The translations under genes were made by a program, and so were the position numbers. A DNA stretch of 64,000 bases, taken from assembly GCA_031272275.1 (NCBI GenBank), contig JAISUC010000003.1, forward strand, positions 1 to 64,000, read 5' to 3'. Numbering within the stretch: position 1 is the first letter of the stretch; each line of letters starts with the position of its first letter. This DNA comes from Actinomycetes bacterium. GTDB taxonomy: Bacteria > Actinomycetota > Coriobacteriia > WRKU01 > WQUG01. Under the pieces are notes generated by a model that was not told where the DNA came from, did not search any database, and was given only the letters and a program-made list of their open reading frames with translations. This document shows positions 21,042 to 28,964 of the stretch, one piece after another.

Positions 21042-23564
21042 ATGTCTCAGTTGTTATCTACCATACGACGGCCGTCACGGCCGCCTGTGTTTATGCGCGC
21101 GGTCCTTGGTCTGGCCGCGCTGTTGCTACTGGTTGTGGTCCCGCCCCAGGCGCGCGCCGCCACAGACCTGCGCGATGCCGAGCTGCTGATTCCCGAAATC
21201 ACCCTGTCGGGTAACAAGTTGCGCCTGTCGACTGCCGACCCGCAGGTACCGTTGGACGGCGCATTCAGCTATGTCGTCGAGGTCACCCCGGGCTCGAAAC
21301 TGCAGTCGGTCGCACTGAAATTCCAGGTCCTGCGTGAAAACGGTCAGCTGATATTCGAGCGCAACCGCAGTGTCACCGTGCAGCGCAAGGACAGCAAGCA
21401 GAAAGCCGCGTCGGCCGGCTCGGCACGGACCGCAAAAACCGCCAACGCCGACAAAAAGACCACGACATCCCCCTCCCCCGCAAAGGCAACCCCGATCCGC
21501 GAGGTCTTTCAGCGCGACGAACCGAATCTGAACGGGCTGGGGATGCTGGAGGGCATCTATCGCGTCGAATGCACCGTCAGCCTGAGCATGTCGGGCGGCG
21601 ACCAACAGGCCGTTGTCCTGAAAGATTTGATGGTGGTTTACGATCAGACGCATGACCCGCAAAAGCTGTTGCCGGTTGTGCGCATGACGGCGCATCCCGG
21701 CCGTAATGCCGACGGGGTGTTCACGACCGATCCCACCACCGGCTCCGACCCGGCCCGTCGCTCCCAGCTGGATGCGCTGTGCGCCTGGATCACCGACAAC
21801 GACGCGACGCATCTGACGCTGGCGTTGTCCCCGCTGTTGCTGGAGGAATGGGCGGATCTGGCGGACGGGTACCGCCACCTGAACGCCGTGGGCGATGCTG
21901 TCGAGGTCGCCGCCGATGCGGGTGCTGCGCCCGCGGCCCGGCGCACGCTGACTGCGCTGAAAGCGGCATGTGCCACCGGGCGACTGCGGTTGACCACACA
22001 GGGCTATGCCGATCCCGACCTGTTCAACCTGCGCGCAGCCGGACTTTCGGCTGATGTCACCGAACAATACCGACAGGGTCTTTCGGTCCTGCGCGAACTG
22101 ACCGGCTCGGAGCCGGCCACGCTGACGGCTCCGGCCGCAGGACTCATCGCGGTCGACGACCTGCCCGCGATTGCGGCGGCGACTGTTGATGTCGCCGCGA
22201 CCGAGACCACCGCGGTTGCAGACGGCGGCAGCACCGGCTCCAACGACAGCACGGCCGTCGACATCGAGGCCACCGCCGACCCCGAAAACCTGCCGACCGC
22301 AGAGCCCGAACTGCCCACGGTCGTGGTCAGTGCCGCCGCGCTGAAATCGGGCAAAGCACCTGCTGCCACGCTGGCGGTTTCCGGCAGCGATACCGGCGCG
22401 CGTATCCTGATTCCGGACGGGGCGCTGACCGGGACGTTCGCTCAGACCGAACAGGCCGCCTATCTGAAAGAACTGCTGTCCCGGCGCGACGCCACCGACA
22501 CGGTGGTGTTGTTGACCGAATACCCCGATGACCCGGCGGCGATGCAGACCCTGACCCGAAACCTGACCGCGACCGCCGCATACCCCTGGCTGGAAACCAT
22601 CGCGGCTGACGATCCGGCGCTGGACCCCGGTAAACGCAGCGCAAAGCTGGCCGTCACCAACGGCGCCAGCCTGGGCGACGCGTTGCGCCCCGGCGCCGGC
22701 TGGGATCGCATCATCCGCGCCCGCCGCGCCGCCGCGGGGCTTACCGCCGCGCTGCCCCCGGACAACGAACAGGCCACGACCGACATCGCATTCGCGCACA
22801 TCCGCAGCCTGATCGCCGAGGCCGGCACCGACAACCCCGACGCCCGCATAGACGCAAAACTCAGCCGCCCCAGTGCCGCCGCCACAGAAACGCTTGCGCT
22901 GGCACAGGCCGTCATCGACCGAGCCGACGGCTGGTTCAGCCCGGTCGACCTGCAGTTGTCCGCAGTGACGCTTTCGGGCTCGTCGGGCAAACTGCCGATA
23001 ACCATCGTGAACGGCGGCGACACCCAGTTGCAGCTGCAGCTGACGCTGGACGGCGGCGAATCGCTGCAATGTGACCCCGAATACGCCGACCTGGCCATCC
23101 CGCCGCGCGAGACCTTCATCGAACCCACCATCGAGCTGGCAAACATCGTCAGCGGCTCGGTCACCGCGCGCCTGCACGCAGGCAGCTATGTGCTTTCAGA
23201 GAAAACCGTGCGGGTTTCGGCCGCATACACCGATAAAATCGGTATCATAGCAGTCATCGCATTGGCAGGCGCGGTCCTAGTCATTTGGATTTGGCGCAAG
23301 ACCAGCCGCCTGCCGGAAGCATATGAAGCGGGGGAGAGTGATGTCGCGGGCACAGTTGACATCCCGGACATCCCCGTGCTGCAAAACGGCGGGGGAAACC
23401 GCGAGGGTGCGGGACGTACTCCCCCGAATGGACCGAATGGTCCGGACGGTCCGGATGGAGAAGGGGTTGGCGCCCACAGCGCGGATCGGGATCTGGACCG
23501 TGCGCTGGAGGAACTGTACGCACGGGCGTATGACGAGGCCTACGAAGAGACGGGAAACGACTGA
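21042..23564 (+). CDS. Secreted, C-terminally membrane-anchored protein resembling actinobacterial DUF6049
   Basis: N-terminal signal anchor, C-terminal TM (IGIIAVIALAGAVLVIWIWRK), Pro/Gly/Asp-rich tail. Central ALSPLLLEEWADLAD...GRLRLTTQGYADPDLFNL resembles DUF6049. Confidence 0.6.
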   Translation: MSQLLSTIRRPSRPPVFMRAVLGLAALLLLVVVPPQARAATDLRDAELLIPEITLSGNKLRLSTADPQVPLDGAFSYVVEVTPGSKLQSVALKFQVLRENGQLIFERNRSVTVQRKDSKQKAASAGSARTAKTANADKKTTTSPSPAKATPIREVFQRDEPNLNGLGMLEGIYRVECTVSLSMSGGDQQAVVLKDLMVVYDQTHDPQKLLPVVRMTAHPGRNADGVFTTDPTTGSDPARRSQLDALCAWITDNDATHLTLALSPLLLEEWADLADGYRHLNAVGDAVEVAADAGAAPAARRTLTALKAACATGRLRLTTQGYADPDLFNLRAAGLSADVTEQYRQGLSVLRELTGSEPATLTAPAAGLIAVDDLPAIAAATVDVAATETTAVADGGSTGSNDSTAVDIEATADPENLPTAEPELPTVVVSAAALKSGKAPAATLAVSGSDTGARILIPDGALTGTFAQTEQAAYLKELLSRRDATDTVVLLTEYPDDPAAMQTLTRNLTATAAYPWLETIAADDPALDPGKRSAKLAVTNGASLGDALRPGAGWDRIIRARRAAAGLTAALPPDNEQATTDIAFAHIRSLIAEAGTDNPDARIDAKLSRPSAAATETLALAQAVIDRADGWFSPVDLQLSAVTLSGSSGKLPITIVNGGDTQLQLQLTLDGGESLQCDPEYADLAIPPRETFIEPTIELANIVSGSVTARLHAGSYVLSEKTVRVSAAYTDKIGIIAVIALAGAVLVIWIWRKTSRLPEAYEAGESDVAGTVDIPDIPVLQNGGGNREGAGRTPPNGPNGPDGPDGEGVGAHSADRDLDRALEELYARAYDEAYEETGND

Positions 23565-23567
23565 CCG

Positions 23568-24725
23568 ATGGCCGAAAAGAAGCGCAAAAAGATGATCGTG
23601 TTCGACACGAACGTGCTGTTGACCGAGCCCACGGTGCTGTTCGATTACCCGGGGGCGGAAGTGGTCATCCCCGAAACGGTGCTGTCCGAACTGGACAAGC
23701 TGAAGACCGCGCGTGTGGACCCGGACCTGCGGTTTCGCGGGCGCGAGGTGTCGCGGCTAATCTTTGACGCCGCGGCGGACGGGAACCTGGTGGAAGGGGT
23801 CGACTTGGAGGGCGGCGGGCATCTGCGCGTGGTGCCCTTCGAGTACAACGACACGCGGCTGCCGGACGGCTTCACGACCAAGACGTCCGATGACAAGATT
23901 CTGGCGACGGCCTGGGTGCTGTCGACGAAATATGCGACCAAACGTGACGTGGTGCTGGTCACCAACGACCTGAATATGCTGCTGAAAGCACAGACCTACG
24001 GGGTTAAGGTCGAACGGTACGGCAAAGGTGACGACGTCAGTTTCTCGAAACGTTATATCGTGCGGCCCTTTCAGCGCTACCGGGTGCCGATTACCATTCT
24101 GGCCGTGGCGCTGGGGGTCTTTGTGGCGGTATTGCTGATTGCGTGGTCTGCGGGGATGTTTTCTGCGGAGCGCAACGACCCGGCGCTGTCCAGCGAGTTT
24201 CGTAATCTGCTGACGACGTCGCAAAAAGAGGCCTATGACGCGCTGTTGTCGCTGCGCGATAACCCGGCCGATGAAGCCGCGCTGAACCTGTTGGGCGAGT
24301 ATTATTATGATCAGGCGGAAGCCGCACAGGCAAACGGCAACCCGTCGGAAGCCGTGGTCAGCGCAAAGACGGGGATCACGTATTTCGAGCGCTATCTGGG
24401 CTACAAACCCAATGACGACGAAGCGCGCAATGACATGGCGACGCTGTATTACTATTCGGGTGACACCGACCGGGCGATCCAAGAAATCTCGCGCGTGCTG
24501 GAAAGCAGCCCCGATGACGTGATGGCGAACTATAACCTGGCGATTTTCTATCTGTTTGGGCGACAGGATTACGATACGGCGAAAAAGCAGCTGACCAAGG
24601 TGAAGGAACTGACCAAAGACAATGCGGCGCACAGCGACGTGTATCACCAGGCCGAACAGTTCCTGAAACAGCTGGAGGCTCAGCAGTCCGGCGACAACAG
24701 CCAAACGGCGACCGATACGGTTTAA
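23568..24725 (+). CDS. PhoH-type PIN domain protein with TM helix and C-terminal TPRs
   Basis: IVFDTNVLLTEPTVLFDYPGAEVVIPETVLSELDKLKT...TSDDKILATAWVLS...VVLVTNDLNMLLKAQTYGV (PIN); TM VPITILAVALGVFVAVLLIAW; then TPR-like repeats. Confidence 0.8.
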   Translation: MAEKKRKKMIVFDTNVLLTEPTVLFDYPGAEVVIPETVLSELDKLKTARVDPDLRFRGREVSRLIFDAAADGNLVEGVDLEGGGHLRVVPFEYNDTRLPDGFTTKTSDDKILATAWVLSTKYATKRDVVLVTNDLNMLLKAQTYGVKVERYGKGDDVSFSKRYIVRPFQRYRVPITILAVALGVFVAVLLIAWSAGMFSAERNDPALSSEFRNLLTTSQKEAYDALLSLRDNPADEAALNLLGEYYYDQAEAAQANGNPSEAVVSAKTGITYFERYLGYKPNDDEARNDMATLYYYSGDTDRAIQEISRVLESSPDDVMANYNLAIFYLFGRQDYDTAKKQLTKVKELTKDNAAHSDVYHQAEQFLKQLEAQQSGDNSQTATDTV

Positions 24726-24730
24726 GCGGG

Positions 24731-24780
24731 GATAACCGGCGATAACCGGCGATAACCGCAGATAACCGCAGATAACAGGG
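24731..24780. repeat. 10 bp tandem repeat, 5 copies
   Basis: gataaccggc gataaccggc gataaccgca gataaccgca gataacaggg. Confidence 0.95.
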
Positions 24781-24804
24781 GGGGAGAGGTACGGGTGTAC
24801 AGGC

Positions 24805-25851
24805 GTGAGTGAAGTAAGTGAAGTCAGTGGAATGAACGGAATGGGCGAAGTGAGTGAAGTGAACGGAACGGGTGAAATGAGCGAAACGGCCGGAACGAAA
24901 TCATGTGACATCGCGATCATCGGGGGCGGACCGGCAGGTTTGACCGCTGCGATCTATGCCGCGCGCGGGGGGGCGGCGACGGTGGTGTTCGAGCGGCAAA
25001 TGGTCGGCGGCCAGATAGTCACGACCGACTGGGTGGAAAACTATCCCGCATTTCCCGCCGGTATTTCCGGTGCCGATTTGGGCGAGTTGATGGGACGACA
25101 GGCGGCCGAACTGGGGGCGGATATTCAGCTGTTCGTGACGGTGACGGCGCTGCGGCGTCGTGGTGACGGTGCGGCCGGTGGCGACGACGGTGGACCTGCC
25201 GCCTTCCGGCTGGAAACGGATGCAGGCGAGGTCTGGTCGGCACGTGCGGTGATTTTCGCGACCGGAGCCGTTCCGCGCAAGCTGGGGATTGCCGGCGAGG
25301 CCGAATACACCGGACGCGGGGTGTCGTGGTGCGCAACCTGTGACGGGGCCTTTTATAAGGGCAAGACGGTTGCGGTCGTCGGCGGCGGGGATGCCGCCCT
25401 GGAAGAAGCCCTGTTCCTGACCAAGTTCGCGGCAAAAGTCTACGTGGTGCACCGCCGCCACGAGTTCCGTGCGGCAGACATCATCGTACAGCGGGCATGC
25501 GCCCACGAACAGGTGGAATTGGTGACCGGCTTTGTCCCGACCGAGATTCAGGGTGACGGGCAGCGCGTGACCGGACTGGCGCTGCAATCGGTTGAGGATG
25601 GGTCAGCGCGCCTGTTGCCGGTCGACGGCGTGTTTGAGTTCGTCGGCACCGATCCGGTCAGCGAGCTGACCGCCGGTTTGCTTGCGTCAGATGAGCGCGG
25701 ATACGTGGTGACCGCCATTGACGGCGCGACCGATGTGCCCGGCATTTTTGCGGCGGGCGATGTGACCACCGACCCGCTGAAACAGGTCGTGACCGCCGCC
25801 GCCGACGGCGCCACCGCCGCGGCATCCGCCCTGAAATACTTGGACAACTAA
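24805..25851 (+). CDS. trxB: Thioredoxin-disulfide reductase
   Basis: DIAIIGGGPAGLTAAIYAARGG, redox CATC in GVSWCATCDGAFYKGKTVAVVGGGDAALEEA, IFAAGDVTTDPLKQVVTAAADGATAA. Start may be ATG 24877 rather than GTG 24805. Confidence 0.95.
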   Translation: MSEVSEVSGMNGMGEVSEVNGTGEMSETAGTKSCDIAIIGGGPAGLTAAIYAARGGAATVVFERQMVGGQIVTTDWVENYPAFPAGISGADLGELMGRQAAELGADIQLFVTVTALRRRGDGAAGGDDGGPAAFRLETDAGEVWSARAVIFATGAVPRKLGIAGEAEYTGRGVSWCATCDGAFYKGKTVAVVGGGDAALEEALFLTKFAAKVYVVHRRHEFRAADIIVQRACAHEQVELVTGFVPTEIQGDGQRVTGLALQSVEDGSARLLPVDGVFEFVGTDPVSELTAGLLASDERGYVVTAIDGATDVPGIFAAGDVTTDPLKQVVTAAADGATAAASALKYLDN

Positions 25852-25918
25852 CAATGACTCGACGGCGCCGTTGACGGCGCTGCGCGCCATCAACGCAAAA
25901 GCGCGCCGTCTCGAGCTA

Positions 25919-26290
25919 TCCTGTGGCGACTGATGTCGCCACGCGGGGGCACGGAGTGCCCCCCTACAGGGCGACCCGCAATTGCAGGCGATATGTCCAA
26001 ACCGACGATATGACCGCCAGCTCAATCAGTAAATTCGCAATCGGAGTAATCCCTGTAGCGCGGCACTCCGTGCCGCCCCCTGAGCGAAACGAGCTTTTTC
26101 GTTTCGCGAGAAAGTCTGGCTGTGAGCGCAACGTGTTTTCCGTTGCGCGAACACGATACGTTGAGGATGCGCCATCGCGCGCATCCGAATCATTTATCCG
26201 GGGCGGGTAGTAACCCGCCCCGGTGGATTGCCACGGCGGCTACGCCGCCTCGCAATGACATTAGAACGTGTTACCTGCAGGTCACGCAAT
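25919..26290. repeat. Mosaic of palindromic repeats (copy 2), inverted relative to 3.05-3.5 kb
   Basis: Reverse-complement order of the modules in copy 1: gtcgccacgcgGGGGCACggaGTGCCCCcctacag ... gcaattgcagg ... tcgtttcgcgagaaagtctggctgtgagcgcaac ... gttgaggatgcgc ... ggGGCGGGtagtaaCCCGCCcc ... ggattgccacggcggctacgccgcctcgcaatgac. Confidence 0.85.
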
Positions 26291-26317
26291 GACAACGGTG
26301 GGTGTCGGAATTATCGA

Positions 26318-26415
26318 AGTCATTGCGAGCATCGCTGTTAAGCGATGCGCGGCAATCCACCGGGCGGGCTTGAGCCCGCCCGGATACTACATGCCCCGTG
26401 CGACCGCACGGGGGC
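26318..26415. repeat. Additional palindromic repeats adjacent to copy 2
   Basis: gtCATTGCGAGcatcgctgttaagcgatgcgcGGCAATCCaccGGGCGGGcttgagCCCGCCCgg, followed by the ccccgtgcgaccgcacgggg palindrome. Confidence 0.7.
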
Positions 26416-26711
26416 AATCCGCGGAGTGACCGCCGGGTGACCGCTGACCGGTTACAGCACGGGAAATTCCATGCCGGTATGCTATCGCGTGATAAAATGC
26501 AGCTACGATGAGTAACGCGAGGCTGGAGCGAGGAAAGCAATCTGCCAATAGGGGACGTTTGCAGCGCGTTATGCGGCATCAATGATGTCGGTCATATAAT
26601 GGCACGACGGTGGCACGACGGTAGCATAAGGGTAAAGGGTACTCAGCGTTATCAAGTGTTTTACGGAGACGCTCTACCTGCGGGTAGAGTGAGGGGAATG
26701 AGGTTGGAAAA

Positions 26712-28964
26712 ATGAAGATGCTCGCCGGAAAAAAGTATGCGACGCTCCGTCGCGTTCTGTCCTGGATGTTGGCGCTCAGCATGTTGCTGAACCCATTCAC
26801 CGGTCTGTTGGGCTCGACCACGCCTGCAGTCGCCGCGACCAATGACGACCTCTCGGTCGATTTGGTGCCCGATGGCGACCACACTCCCAGTGGAAATCAA
26901 TATGAACTCAGCACGGGCGAACAGGACAAATTGTCCGTCACGGTGGTCTATACCGTGAGCAACGTGAATTACGCGATGGTTGTGATTCCGGTGCCCAATG
27001 CGTCCACATCCGTGGTGCAACACGCCATCGAAGAGTTCAGCACGGCGGGTGCCACGCTGGAATTCCACTCGAATTTCAGCTACAGCATCGGTGGGACCAC
27101 ACACACCGAGGACTGCCTGGTGTTCACTTCGCCCGCGTTGGGTGGAGCCGGAATGACTTCGTTTTTCGAGCTGAGCTTTTGGTTCCAGGACGGTATGACC
27201 CCCGATGACACGTTGTATAACCTGCAGGCCTATGTGCTGGAAGCACAGCAATCCGGCGGCAACATCGTGCCGGTATCCGGCGGCGCCCACAACCAGTCCG
27301 CCGCCTATCAGCTGAAAGCCGACGCCGGCGAGGAACTGACGGTCACCAAAACCATTCAGTCCTATCCGCCCCCCGCACAGGTCTTCCCCAACCTGTCGAC
27401 TCTGTCCTATGGCGAGGCGTACAACGCCGCAACCTTGACCTACGAATACAAGCTGGCTGTCGCCTCCACCCGTTCGGGGCTGCAGACCGGGCGTTTGTAC
27501 ATGCAAAATAACAGCGTGATTGTCGAGGACGTCCTCAGCGGTTATCTGCCGGGTGCCGGCGCGCCGACCGCCGTCGAAATACACCAGGGCAGCACGTCCG
27601 GTCCCTCCATCACGCCGGCAATTACCGTCCTGTCGTCCACCAGTCAGCGTATCTCGTTCACCGTCCCGACCGATATCGACGGTCTGGTCGACAGCGCGGA
27701 CTATTACTTGGTCGTCAAATACGACCGCAGCGCCTACATAAAAATGCAAGATGACGCGACCCCGCCGCTGACCGCTCCGGTGCCGGTCAGTAACGCCGCG
27801 ACCATCAAATACACCCCGAAAGCCACCAACACCCAACAGACATCGGCCGCATCCACGGTGGGTGTCGCGTTCGGCTATCAACAGGGTCAGGCGACCTTCC
27901 CCGATTTGACTATCCGTAAGAAAATCAGGGTCTCGGGCGCGGCGCACACGTATACCGAATACTGGCACGACGCCTATCAGTCCGCAGGCGACGTGGTGTT
28001 CCGCCTGACACCGCAGCCCTCGGGTACCGCCCAGTTCGCCACGGTCGACAGCACGGCTTCCGACGCTCTGGCCGCTTTTAACGACCTGCGTCCGGGTACC
28101 TATCTGTTGTCCGAAAGCACCGGTATCAACGTGAACTTCCCGACGATGACTCCGGTGACCGTGGTCGTGGGTCAACCCGACCAGACCACCGGCATCGCGC
28201 CGCTGACGGTCGACGGGGTCGACTACACCGCGTCAACCGCCGTCTATGAGGTCGAAAACGCATCTGCCACCGCGGCCCGCATCGAGGTCAACGTCTACCA
28301 GCAGGTCGCCTACAGTTCCAGCGAATCGCCCTATACCAACTGTCAGGTCACGCTGGTGCGCGATCTGGGCGGCGGCACCTCGACGATTATGGGCACCCAG
28401 GTGGCAGACAGCAGCGGAAACGTCGCATTCGAAAACCTGGTCGCAGGCACCACCTATCGCCTGGTGTTCGAGGACCACACCGCAGACGGCTACGCGACCC
28501 CGACCTTCACCACCCTGAACAACGTCGACCAGGCCAACCTGAACGTCACCCCCGCAGCCCCCCAGACCAACGTCTACACGGCGACCTATACGCGCGCCAT
28601 GGGCGGCTTTCGCATGGGCAAGCTGTTCCAGTCGCCTGACGGCAACAACGCCACGGTCGGGACCTTCTCTGCCACCTTTGAACTGCACGACCTGGCGACC
28701 GATGCTTTGGTCGGCACGCCGTTTACGGTCAACAGCGCAACCGTCGCGACCGTCAGCCAGGAATTCCCCACCGGCACCTACGTGCTGAAAGAAACCGGCC
28801 TCAGCGCCGACTCGGCGATTCTGGGTGAATATACGCCGCTTGCCAACACGGGCACCAGCGTCACCGTGACCATCACCGCGGGCAGCTATACGGCGCTACC
28901 CACCGGGCCCTCCACGATCGTCAACAGCCAGGGCCAGTTCATCAACACCTCGAACTATGGCTAG
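26712..28964 (+). CDS. N-terminal part of giant cell-surface adhesin, ending at an in-frame TAG
   Basis: Signal peptide MKMLAGKKYATLRRVLSWMLALSMLLNPFTGLLGSTTPAVAA followed by adhesin/Cna-B/SpaA-like domains. Frame stays open after the TAG at 28962-28964. Confidence 0.85.
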   Translation: MKMLAGKKYATLRRVLSWMLALSMLLNPFTGLLGSTTPAVAATNDDLSVDLVPDGDHTPSGNQYELSTGEQDKLSVTVVYTVSNVNYAMVVIPVPNASTSVVQHAIEEFSTAGATLEFHSNFSYSIGGTTHTEDCLVFTSPALGGAGMTSFFELSFWFQDGMTPDDTLYNLQAYVLEAQQSGGNIVPVSGGAHNQSAAYQLKADAGEELTVTKTIQSYPPPAQVFPNLSTLSYGEAYNAATLTYEYKLAVASTRSGLQTGRLYMQNNSVIVEDVLSGYLPGAGAPTAVEIHQGSTSGPSITPAITVLSSTSQRISFTVPTDIDGLVDSADYYLVVKYDRSAYIKMQDDATPPLTAPVPVSNAATIKYTPKATNTQQTSAASTVGVAFGYQQGQATFPDLTIRKKIRVSGAAHTYTEYWHDAYQSAGDVVFRLTPQPSGTAQFATVDSTASDALAAFNDLRPGTYLLSESTGINVNFPTMTPVTVVVGQPDQTTGIAPLTVDGVDYTASTAVYEVENASATAARIEVNVYQQVAYSSSESPYTNCQVTLVRDLGGGTSTIMGTQVADSSGNVAFENLVAGTTYRLVFEDHTADGYATPTFTTLNNVDQANLNVTPAAPQTNVYTATYTRAMGGFRMGKLFQSPDGNNATVGTFSATFELHDLATDALVGTPFTVNSATVATVSQEFPTGTYVLKETGLSADSAILGEYTPLANTGTSVTVTITAGSYTALPTGPSTIVNSQGQFINTSNYG

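Noticed and set aside
24731-24780. Possible CRISPR array
   Set aside because: Units are only 10 bp with no spacers; a simple tandem repeat. No cas genes in the window.
28962-28964. Genome-wide reassignment of TAG (e.g. pyrrolysine) as an explanation for the adhesin stop
   Set aside because: rpsI, rpoB, rpoC, the MFS gene and others end in TAG at the expected protein ends, so TAG acts as a stop in this genome.
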